A stretch of 64,000 nucleotides of DNA from Pseudonocardia sp. 73-21 (lineage in GTDB: Bacteria; Actinomycetota; Actinomycetes; Mycobacteriales; Pseudonocardiaceae). Below are positions 50,035-57,000 of this stretch, one piece after another. Below the pieces are notes generated by a model. It was given only the letters and a program-made list of their open reading frames with translations. It was not told where the DNA came from and did no database searches. Every line of letters begins with the position of its first letter. Position 1 is the first letter of the stretch. The position numbers and the translations under genes are program-made. The stretch spans positions 24,963 through 88,962 of the forward strand of contig NZ_MKVV01000081.1 in the NCBI RefSeq assembly GCF_001899645.1, given 5' to 3'.

Positions 50035-51500
50035 TGCAGGCCCGCCAGCACACCCTCGCAGCTGCGCACGACGAGCCGCGCCACGTCCGACACCGCCCGG
50101 CTCGACATCGGGCTCTCCGCCCGCCGCTGCCACCGGGTGACGGCCTCCAGGGCGGCGGCGCGCAGCTGGTCGGGGCCGGCGCCCGGCTCCAGGCCCAGGC
50201 GGGCCGCGGCCGAGCCGCCGTCGCCGCCGAGCAGCCGCTCGGCCTCCTCCAGCACCTCCGGCGCCAGCTTCACCACGCCCGAGCGGATCGTCGACAGCAG
50301 CCGCAGCTCCGCGAACTCGTGGGCGCCCGCGAGGATGCGCTCCACCTCCTGCGCCAGCGGCGCGGCCGACGGCCGGGGCTCCCGGGTGAGCACGAGGTCC
50401 ACGGCCAGCAGCGCCGAGCGGGCCTTGAGCAGGTCGCGGCGCTCGGCGAACTGGGTGGAGAGCACCCCGCGCAGCTCGTCGAGGCCGCTGCGGCGCACCA
50501 GCTCGGTGGCGATCGTGTTGGGGTCGGTCATGCCCTGGCGGATCAGCGTGGTGGACAACCGCACCCCGAACAGCCCGAACCGCTCCATCAGCCGGGCCCG
50601 CGTCTCGGAGTCCGGTGCCGCGAGCTCGGTGCGGGAGAACCGGTCCACCGACAGCAGCATGGAGTCGAGGTCGGGCCGGGGCAGCGCGGCCAGCGCGGTG
50701 AGCGCGGTGAACTCGTGCTGGCGCATCGTGCGGCCGGTCTGGGCGAGCAGGCCGGCCACGGCCACCACGGTCTGGCACAGGCCGCGGATCTTGTCGTCGG
50801 CCCGGTAGCGCCGCGCGATGCGCCGCGCGGAGTTCAGCGCGTCGAGGCGCCCGACGCCGATCTCGTCGGCGCGCGAGAGCACCGCGATGGTGTTGATCGG
50901 GGTGGCCCGGGCGACGCCCTGGTCGTAGAACGACTCCAGGAAGTGCACGTCGGTGGCGTGCAGGTGACGCATCAGGTAGATGACGGCGTCGGCCTGGCTC
51001 GGGGAGTCGTCGGGCGCGAGGAAGGCTCCGGCGCGGGCGGAGGTGTCCTTCGACAGCGAGGCGATCCCGGGGGTGTCGATGAGGGTCTGCGTGCGCAGGC
51101 TCTGGCTCGGCCAGTCGACCTGGAGCTTGTCCACCTGTTCGACGGGCACGCCCTGCAGGTCGAACGACAGCGCGCCCTGGTTGCGGTGGATCGTCAGCTG
51201 CCGGGGGGAGGCGTGGCGCGGGAACATCGTCACCCGGGGCACCTGGGCGTCCTGGTACCAGGTGACGATGCGCGTGCACTCGCCCGCGTCGGTGGGGGCG
51301 ATCTCCTCGCCGACCAGCGCGTTGAGCAGCGTGGACTTGCCCGCCTTGACCTTCCCGGCGATGGCGACGCGCAGCGGCTCGTCGAAGCGGTCGAGGTTGT
51401 GCTGCAGCCAGCCGACGGCCTGGGGGCTGTCGCGGTAGGTGTCGATGGTGCGCCGCAGCAGCACCCGGACGACCGAGCCGAGCTGGGGAGGAGCGGTCAC
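50031..51500 (-). CDS. iniC: dynamin-like GTPase IniC
   Basis: 489 aa. GTPase motifs: G1 VAIAGKVKAGKSTLLNALVG (about residues 45-64), G2 region ECTRIVTWY, G3 TLIDTPGIASLSKD, G4 NTIAVLSRADEIGVGRL. The rest is helical, with RFGLFGVRLSTTLIRQGMTD and LDELRGVLSTQFAERRDLLK aligning in character with mycobacterial IniC as I remember it. It acts at the inner membrane with IniA, by analogy with bacterial dynamins. GTG 51500 overlaps the iniA stop (GTGA), so IniA and IniC are made together. No transmembrane pair is visible, unlike IniA. Confidence 0.9.
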   Translation of the reverse strand: MTAPPQLGSVVRVLLRRTIDTYRDSPQAVGWLQHNLDRFDEPLRVAIAGKVKAGKSTLLNALVGEEIAPTDAGECTRIVTWYQDAQVPRVTMFPRHASPRQLTIHRNQGALSFDLQGVPVEQVDKLQVDWPSQSLRTQTLIDTPGIASLSKDTSARAGAFLAPDDSPSQADAVIYLMRHLHATDVHFLESFYDQGVARATPINTIAVLSRADEIGVGRLDALNSARRIARRYRADDKIRGLCQTVVAVAGLLAQTGRTMRQHEFTALTALAALPRPDLDSMLLSVDRFSRTELAAPDSETRARLMERFGLFGVRLSTTLIRQGMTDPNTIATELVRRSGLDELRGVLSTQFAERRDLLKARSALLAVDLVLTREPRPSAAPLAQEVERILAGAHEFAELRLLSTIRSGVVKLAPEVLEEAERLLGGDGGSAAARLGLEPGAGPDQLRAAALEAVTRWQRRAESPMSSRAVSDVARLVVRSCEGVLAGLH

Positions 51501-53371
51501 AGGCTCTTGGCCGATCCCGCGGGGACGGCGAGCAGCTGCGACGGCGCCTCGCCCATGAGGGCCCTGGCGCGTTGCGCCACCCCGTCGATGCGGGCCAGCT
51601 CGGCCTTGAGGTCGCGGATGCGCGTCTCCCGCTCGGAGGCGGTGGCCTGCACCGCGCTCTGGGCGGCGGCCACCGACCCGGCCAGCGACGTGGAGACCTC
51701 CTCGGCGAGCCCGCTGAAGTGGTCGCGCAGATCGCGCTGGGTGCGCCGCAGCATGTCGCGGGAGTCCTTGCCGACCTGGAACGTGACCTCGTCGATGTGC
51801 TTGCGCACCGCGACCTTGGCCTCGCTGCGACGCCGGGCGAGCTCGCGCTTCTTCTCGTCGCGCACGGTCTTGGCGCCGAACAGCACACCGGCGCCGATCG
51901 AGAACGGGTTGAGCAGCGCGAGGCCGGCGAGCGTGCTGGCCATGCCGATCATCAGCATGCCGCCGTAGCCGCCGCGCATGCCGGTGAGCAGCTTGCCGCC
52001 GATGCCCTCGGCCTCGGAGTCGGGCTGTTCCAGGGCGTTGACCTTGCCGGCCATGCTGTCGGACTGGTCGAACCGCAGCTGGGGCAGCGCCACCTCCGCG
52101 CCCTCGGCGAAGTGTTCGGCGACCTGGCTCGCGAGGTAGCGGGCCCGCTCCGCGGCCCACACGAAGTTGGCCGACGCCGCCGAGGACACCTGCTGGTGGA
52201 ACCACTCGGAGAACTGGTCCCAGATGACGGCCGGGTCGCCGTCGTCGAGGAGCTGCTCGGCCTCGCGCTGGATGGTGCGCAGCCGGTCGCGCAGGTCGTA
52301 GTCGATGTCGGACTGCAGGTCGCCGACGCCGTCGTTGAGCGTGATCTGCCACCGCGACGAGCGCTGCTTGAGCTCGTCGGCGCGGGACTTGGCCCTGGTC
52401 AGCTCCCCGACGAGGGCCTCGATGCGCTCGGGGTTCTCCTGGGCCGACAGCTCGGCCTTCATCCCGGCCGACAGCTGGTCGCACACGGCGAGGACGTCCT
52501 GGCCGGTGGAGCGCCGGTCGAGGTCGTCGGCCCGGGCGACGACGCGGTTGAGCAGGAAGTTCACCAGCTCGCGGAAGCCCGACTCGTCCATCAGCTTCTC
52601 GTCCTGCGTCTGCGCGGCGTGCAGCCGCAGCATCGACGAGACGGGGAGGATCTCCGAGCGCACGCCGGCGTCGCCGAGGTGCACGCGGTCGAGCTCCATG
52701 ATCCGGCGCCAGTGCGGGTAGAGGTCGGTCTTGGTGAGCACGCAGGCGACGTTGGGGCAGAGCTTCAGCGCCGCCCCGAGGAACTCCAGCTCGGGGCCGG
52801 TGTACTCCTGGGCGGCGTCGGAGACGAGCAGCACGGCGTCGGCGCTGGGCAGGGCCGACATCGTGGCCGCGCCGTGGGCGGAGCCCAGCCCACCGACGCC
52901 GGGGGTGTCGACGAGGACGAGCCCGCCGGCGAGCAGCTTGCGGGGCAGCCCGACCTCGGCGTAGGTCAGCAGCGCCCGGTTGCCGGGGTTGCCGGCCTCG
53001 GAGACGTACTGCGCGAGCTGGTTGGCCGGCACGGTGGTGCGCTCGGGCGGCGAGCCCTCGCCGCGCTCGCGGACCAGCGTGACCGTGGTGGTCTCGGCGT
53101 GCCGGACGATCGTGGGGACGGCCGTGGAGATGTCGTCGTCGACCGGGCAGACCGGGGCGTTGACCAGCGCGTTCACCAGCTGGCTCTTGCCCTGCTTGAA
53201 CTCCCCCACCACGAGCACCCGCACGTTGGGATCGGCGAGGCGCTTGCGCGTCTGTTCCAGCCGCGCTCCCAGGTCAGGACGCTGGTAGGCGGTGGTCGCC
53301 TTCAGCGCGAGATCGACGAGGTCGATCGCTGCCGGTACCCCCACGACGTCTCTGTCTCCCTCACGTCCCAC
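51497..53371 (-). CDS. iniA: dynamin-like GTPase IniA
   Basis: 624 aa, GTG 53371 (GTG 53344 possible). G1 is VLVVGEFKQGKSQLVNALVN (about residue 55), G3 VLVDTPGVGGLGSAHGAATM, G4 CVLTKTDLYPHWRRI. Near residues 455-505 lies the hallmark membrane region MRGGYGGMLMIGMASTLAGL and ALLNPFSIGAGVLFG, then EKKRELARRRSEAKVAVRKH and a coiled tail. The blocks YGG--MIGM and LNPFSIGAG closely match M. tuberculosis IniA, which is induced by isoniazid and ethambutol and mediates membrane fission in vitro. A strong hairpin separates it from the iniB copy upstream. Confidence 0.93.
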   Translation of the reverse strand: MGREGDRDVVGVPAAIDLVDLALKATTAYQRPDLGARLEQTRKRLADPNVRVLVVGEFKQGKSQLVNALVNAPVCPVDDDISTAVPTIVRHAETTTVTLVRERGEGSPPERTTVPANQLAQYVSEAGNPGNRALLTYAEVGLPRKLLAGGLVLVDTPGVGGLGSAHGAATMSALPSADAVLLVSDAAQEYTGPELEFLGAALKLCPNVACVLTKTDLYPHWRRIMELDRVHLGDAGVRSEILPVSSMLRLHAAQTQDEKLMDESGFRELVNFLLNRVVARADDLDRRSTGQDVLAVCDQLSAGMKAELSAQENPERIEALVGELTRAKSRADELKQRSSRWQITLNDGVGDLQSDIDYDLRDRLRTIQREAEQLLDDGDPAVIWDQFSEWFHQQVSSAASANFVWAAERARYLASQVAEHFAEGAEVALPQLRFDQSDSMAGKVNALEQPDSEAEGIGGKLLTGMRGGYGGMLMIGMASTLAGLALLNPFSIGAGVLFGAKTVRDEKKRELARRRSEAKVAVRKHIDEVTFQVGKDSRDMLRRTQRDLRDHFSGLAEEVSTSLAGSVAAAQSAVQATASERETRIRDLKAELARIDGVAQRARALMGEAPSQLLAVPAGSAKSL

Positions 53372-53378
53372 AACGACA

Positions 53379-53426
53379 CCGGCCCCGCCACGCCTCCGGG
53401 CTATCCCGAAGATGTGGCGGGGCCGG
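53379..53426 (-). terminator. 13-bp hairpin between the iniB-like gene 1 and iniA (probable attenuator)
   Basis: CCGGCCCCGCCAC (53379-53391) pairs perfectly with GTGGCGGGGCCGG (53414-53426), 22-nt loop, immediately upstream of the iniA start. On the minus strand it would end most iniB transcripts and allow limited read-through into iniA-iniC. I see no other obvious promoter between the two genes. Confidence 0.65.
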
Positions 53427-53467
53427 CAGGTTCCACCGGAAGGCTACTCCGTGCGGAACGGCTGGAC

Positions 53468-54376
53468 TCAGATGTGGAGGTTGGCCACGTCGTGCAGCGA
53501 GTTGTCGTTGACGACGCTGTGGTCGCTCTCGTCGTGGACCGTCGTGGTCGTGTCGGTGTGGCTGTTGTCGTTGTTCGAGTCGTGCACGCTCGTGTCCGTC
53601 AGCGAGTTGCCCGAGTCGTGGACGCTGTGGTCGCTCGAGTCGTTGAACGAGCCGTGGGTCGAGTTGTCGGTGGAGGTGTTGCCGACGTCGTGCTGCGAGT
53701 TGTCGGAGTTGTTCACCGTGGCGCTGCCGCCCGAGGCGAACGCGCCGCCGTCGCCGACGTTGAGGTCGTGCCCCACATCGGTGCTGGTGGCGTTGCCCGA
53801 ACCGAACGCGGTGGTGTTGTGGTCACCGGTGACGGCCTGGTTGCCGTTGCCGACCACGTTGCCGTCGCCCTTGATGTTGCCGTCGCCGACCTGGTTGTCG
53901 TGACCGGTGGTGACGGTGGAGTCGCGGATGTCGCCGCCGGCGGCCACGGCGCCGTCACCGGACGCGACGGTGGAGTGCACGTCGATGTTCTGGTCGAAGT
54001 TGCCGCCGTGCGTGTCGATCTGCTGGTTCGTCGAGTTGTCGACGACGGTGGAGCGGCTGTCCACGTAGTTGTTGGTCACGTAGGTGTTGAGGTAGCGCAC
54101 GGCCGCCTCGTGCTCCGACTCGCCCGGCTGCGGGTGCGGCGCCGGCGGGGCGGGCGGCAGCTGGATGTGGTTGCCGCCGGTGTTGTAGTCGCGGCTGAAG
54201 TCGCCCTGCTGGTTGTCCTCGGCGAGCACCAGCGCGTCGTGCAGGTCGGCCGGGGTGACGTTGCCGGCGCCGCACGCGTCGAGGTACGCCTCCGGGTTCT
54301 GCTGGAAGGCGGCCAGCTCGGTCGGGTTGCGCAGCAGGTTCAGGATCATGTCGATCAGCGAGGTCGAGGCGGTCAT
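53468..54376 (-). CDS. IniB-like protein 1
   Basis: 302 aa, ATG 54376. Residues 1-50 form the IniB N-terminal helical domain (SLIDMILNLLRNPTELAAFQ, YLDACGAGNVTPADLHDAL). A Pro/His linker follows, then a long Asn/Asp/Ser/His/Thr-rich region of short degenerate repeats: VDNSTNQQIDTHGGNFDQNI, VASGDGAVAAGGDI, GDGNIKGDGNVVGNGNQAVT, VNNSDNSQHDVGN. This pattern suggests a beta-solenoid. It is almost free of Lys and Arg after residue 110. No signal peptide. It lies directly upstream of iniA, the position of iniB in Mycobacterium. Two closely similar paralogues follow upstream. Confidence 0.85.
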   Translation of the reverse strand: MTASTSLIDMILNLLRNPTELAAFQQNPEAYLDACGAGNVTPADLHDALVLAEDNQQGDFSRDYNTGGNHIQLPPAPPAPHPQPGESEHEAAVRYLNTYVTNNYVDSRSTVVDNSTNQQIDTHGGNFDQNIDVHSTVASGDGAVAAGGDIRDSTVTTGHDNQVGDGNIKGDGNVVGNGNQAVTGDHNTTAFGSGNATSTDVGHDLNVGDGGAFASGGSATVNNSDNSQHDVGNTSTDNSTHGSFNDSSDHSVHDSGNSLTDTSVHDSNNDNSHTDTTTTVHDESDHSVVNDNSLHDVANLHI

Positions 54377-54436
54377 GTCGCACAGCTCCTGGATGTCGTC
54401 GGATCGGGCTGCCGGTGTGATCCGGCGTTGAGGAGA

Positions 54437-54507
54437 AAGTTAGGGCGTTGCGCCGTTCGGGCCATCGGGGATCGTCCAGAGTCCTCGCAGCCGGCGATAC
54501 GGGGTTC
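54437..54507 (-). promoter_or_regulatory. iniB1 promoter: conserved box plus -10
   Basis: On the minus strand GATCCCCGATGG (54462-54473) is followed after exactly 19 nt by the -10-like TAACTT (54437-54442), 60 nt from the ATG. A degenerate second box lies near 54495-54507. The same layout precedes the other two iniB copies. Confidence 0.7.
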
Positions 54508-54543
54508 GGGGGAACGAAGGCTAGGGGGTCCGGGGGTGGGCGC

Positions 54544-54668
54544 ACACCCCCCGATCGGGGTGTTCTCGCAGGTCGCCGACCTGGCGGTGCCCCCCTGCTC
54601 GCTCGAACGGGCGACGGGTCTCCCCCGACACGAGAACGCCCCCGCCCCGGGGTGACCGGGACGGGGCG
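54544..54668 (-). terminator. stem-loops between iniB2 and iniB1
   Basis: ACACCCC/GGGGTGT (54544-54550, 54557-54563) contains a CCCCGATCGGGG palindrome. A second, imperfect GC-rich hairpin lies at about 54637-54668 (CGCCCC.../...GGGGCG), close after the iniB2 stop on the minus strand. The remainder of the 307-nt gap holds the iniB1 promoter. Confidence 0.5.
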
Positions 54669-54683
54669 CGGACGGCGCGAGGA

Positions 54684-55595
54684 TCAGTGGACGTCGATGT
54701 TGCCCACGTGGTGCTCGCTGTTGTCGTTCACGACGCTGTGGTCGCTCTCGTCGGTGAACGAGCCGGTGGTGGTGTGCTCGCTGTTGTCGTTGGACGAGTC
54801 GTGGGTGCTCGCGTCGACTCCAACGTTGCCCGAGTCGTGGACGCTGTGGTCGCTCGAGTCGTTGAACGAGCCGTGCGTGGAGTTGTCGGTCCAGGTGTTG
54901 CCGACGCCGTGCAGCGAGTGGTCGGAGTTGTCGACCGCGGCGCTGCCGCCCGAGGCGAACGCGCCGCCGTCGCCGACGGTGAGGTCGTGGCCCACGGTGG
55001 TGCCCGCCGCGTTGCCCGAGCCGAACGCGGTGGTGTCGTGGTCGCCGGTGACGGCCAGGTTGCGGTCGCCGACGACGTCGCCGTTCCCGCTGACGTTGCC
55101 GGCCCCGACCTGGTTGTGGTCGCCCGTGGTGACCGTCGAGTCGCGGATGTCGCCGCCCGCGGCCACGGCGCCGTCACCGGACGCGACGGTGGAGTGCACG
55201 TCGATGTCCTGGTCGAAGTCGCCGCCGTGCGTGTCGATCTGCTGGTTGGTCGAGTTGTCGACCGTGGTGTGGCGGTCGTCGACGTAGTTGCTGGTGACGT
55301 AGCTGTTCAGGTACTGCATCGCCGCGTGGTGCGACTCGGCCGGCGTCGCGTAGTCGTGGTGCACCGGGGGCGGCGGCAGGTGGATCGCGTTGTGGCTGGT
55401 GCTGTAGTCCCGGCTGAAGTCCGCGGTCTGGTTGTCCTCGACCAGCACGAGTGCGTCGTGGACGTCGGCGGGACTCAGGTGGTCGAGGCCGTACTCGTGC
55501 AGAGCGGCCTGCGGGTCGTGCGTGAACCAGTCGCGCAGGCCCGTGTTGCTGGTGAGCTGCCTGAGGAACTCCATCAGGGACATGCTCTCGGCCAT
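54684..55595 (-). CDS. IniB-like protein 2
   Basis: 303 aa, ATG 55595 (ATG 55583, MSLMEFLRQL, possible). N-terminal helical domain: SLMEFLRQLTSNTGLRDWFT and EYGLDHLSPADVHDALVLVE. Then ADFSRDYST, a short Pro/His linker and the same Asn/Asp/Ser/His-rich repeat region as copy 1 (VDNSTNQQIDTHGGDFDQDI; VASGDGAVAAGGDIRDSTVT; FNDSSDHSVHDSGN). The central block (about residues 100-150) is nearly identical to the paralogues while the ends differ, as expected for recent duplication or gene conversion. No export signal. It has its own promoter and hairpin boundaries, so it is probably monocistronic. Confidence 0.85.
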   Translation of the reverse strand: MAESMSLMEFLRQLTSNTGLRDWFTHDPQAALHEYGLDHLSPADVHDALVLVEDNQTADFSRDYSTSHNAIHLPPPPVHHDYATPAESHHAAMQYLNSYVTSNYVDDRHTTVDNSTNQQIDTHGGDFDQDIDVHSTVASGDGAVAAGGDIRDSTVTTGDHNQVGAGNVSGNGDVVGDRNLAVTGDHDTTAFGSGNAAGTTVGHDLTVGDGGAFASGGSAAVDNSDHSLHGVGNTWTDNSTHGSFNDSSDHSVHDSGNVGVDASTHDSSNDNSEHTTTGSFTDESDHSVVNDNSEHHVGNIDVH

Positions 55596-55648
55596 GCTCT
55601 GCTCCGTCTGCTCGGGTGGATCGTCCCCGGTGCGGGGTGTTGCTCATG

Positions 55649-55718
55649 AACGTAGGCGAGCCCGCCCGGCGGGCCATCGGGGATCGCCCAGGGTTCGCCC
55701 CGGGGCCGTTAGGGGATC
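55649..55718 (-). promoter_or_regulatory. iniB2 promoter with two operator-like boxes
   Basis: Minus strand: box 2 GATCCCCTAACGG (55706-55718), box 1 GATCCCCGATGG (55674-55685), then exactly 19 nt to TACGTT (55649-55654), 53 nt from the ATG. The boxes are 33 nt apart, about three helical turns, as in the iniB3 promoter. Confidence 0.75.
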
Positions 55719-55727
55719 CGCGGAGCC

Positions 55728-55757
55728 GGGAGCCCCGCCGCGTGCGGCGGGGCTCCC
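55728..55757 (-). terminator. perfect hairpin after iniB3
   Basis: GGGAGCCCCGCCGC (55728-55741) pairs with GCGGCGGGGCTCCC (55744-55757). It lies 15 nt beyond the iniB3 stop and just upstream of the iniB2 promoter boxes, insulating the two units. Confidence 0.75.
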
Positions 55758-55771
55758 CCGTCAGGCGTGGA

Positions 55772-56710
55772 TCAGTGACCCAGCACGGTGTTGAAGCTGT
55801 GGTCGACCGAGTTGTCGTTGACGATGCTGTGGTCGCTCTCGTCGTGGAGCGTCGTGGTCGCCGTGTGCTCGCTGTTGTCGTTGCCCGAGTCGTGGGTGCT
55901 CAGGTCGAGGCTCGAGTTGTTCGAGTGGTCGACGCTGTGGTCACTCGAGTTGTTGAACGAGTCGTTGGTGGAGCTGTCGGTCCAGTGGTTGCCCACGTCG
56001 TGCTGCGAGTTGTCGGAGTTGTTCACCGCCGCGCTGCCACCGGACGCGAACGCCGCGCCGTCACCCACGTTGACGTCGCCGTGCACGTCGGTGCTGGTGG
56101 CGTTGCCCGAGCCGAACGACGTGGTGTTGTGGCTGCCGGTCACGGCCTGGTTGTGGTCGCCGACCACGTTGCCGTCGCCCTTGACGTTGCCGTCGCCGAC
56201 CTGGTTGCCGTTGCCGGTGGTGATGGTGGAGCCGGAGATGTCCCCGCCGGCGGCCACGGCACCGTCGCCCGACGCGACGACGGAGTGGACGTCGATGTTC
56301 TGGTCGAAGTTGCCGCCGTGGGTGTCGATCTGCTGGTTGGTCGAGTTGTCCACCGTGGTGTGGCGGTCGTCGATGTAGTTGTTGGTGATGTAGCGGTTGA
56401 CGTACTCCGCGGCGGACTCGTGGCCCTGCGGAGCGGGAGCGGGGTGGTGCTGCTCGTTGCCGCCCTTGTGGCTGCTGCCGAAGTCGCCACCGCCGATGTG
56501 GTTGTCGCCGGTGTCGTAGTGGCGGCTGAAGTCGGCGCTCTGGCTGTCGTCCTGCACCAGCGTCAGTGCGTCCTGCACGTCGTGCGGGCTGACGTGGTCG
56601 AGCCCGACCGACGTCAGCGCCTGCTGCGGCTCGGCGGCGAACCAGTTGCGGAAGTCCGCGTTGGTCAGCAGCTCGTGGATGAACTGCATGAGGGTCATCT
56701 GCTCGGCCAT
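55772..56710 (-). CDS. IniB-like protein 3
   Basis: 312 aa, ATG 56710 with ATGGAGCAG upstream. N-terminal helical domain: QMTLMQFIHELLTNADFRNW, ALTSVGLDHVSPHDVQDAL. Next come SADFSRHYDTGDNHIGGGDF, a Gly/His/Gln-rich linker, then the shared repeat region: VDNSTNQQIDTHGGNFDQNI, VASGDGAVAAGGDISGSTIT, GDGNVKGDGNVVGDHNQAVT, FNNSSDHSVDHSNNS. It is very poor in Lys/Arg and rich in His/Asp/Asn. Divergent from the Hsp70 gene across 290 nt, so it may share regulation with it. No signal peptide. Confidence 0.85.
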   Translation of the reverse strand: MAEQMTLMQFIHELLTNADFRNWFAAEPQQALTSVGLDHVSPHDVQDALTLVQDDSQSADFSRHYDTGDNHIGGGDFGSSHKGGNEQHHPAPAPQGHESAAEYVNRYITNNYIDDRHTTVDNSTNQQIDTHGGNFDQNIDVHSVVASGDGAVAAGGDISGSTITTGNGNQVGDGNVKGDGNVVGDHNQAVTGSHNTTSFGSGNATSTDVHGDVNVGDGAAFASGGSAAVNNSDNSQHDVGNHWTDSSTNDSFNNSSDHSVDHSNNSSLDLSTHDSGNDNSEHTATTTLHDESDHSIVNDNSVDHSFNTVLGH

Positions 56711-56767
56711 GTCTGCTCCATCGTCTCGGGGGAACGGACCGGCCCCTCGGCCGGCGCTGTGGACCGA

Positions 56768-56837
56768 AAGGTAGGTCCGGGGGGCCGGCGCGCCATCGGG
56801 GATCGGCCACCGTCGTCGTACGGGCCGTTCGGGGATC
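56768..56837 (-). promoter_or_regulatory. iniB3 promoter with two operator-like boxes
   Basis: Minus strand: GATCCCCGAACGG (56825-56837), GATCCCCGATGG (56793-56804), then exactly 19 nt to TACCTT (56768-56773), 57 nt from the ATG. The 33-nt box spacing is identical to the iniB2 promoter. The divergent Hsp70 gene starts 163 nt away at 57001, so the boxes may serve both. Confidence 0.75.
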
Positions 56838-57000
56838 CGGACACGCACCGTTGGGGGAATCGCGTCCCGTCCCCCCGTTCGGGTACACGGTCTCGATCGT
56901 GGCTAACGGTCGAGCGCGATACTCCGATGGCGAGGAAGGGGCCGAAGCCGGCAACGGGGTCGGGGTTTCGGGTTTTCATCAGGGGAATGGCGGGATAGCG

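Noticed and set aside
53903..56998. Long plus-strand open frames of Val/Asp/Ala repeats opposite the three iniB genes
   Set aside because: Mirror images of the repetitive minus-strand proteins; they have no RBS and alternate with the real coding strand.
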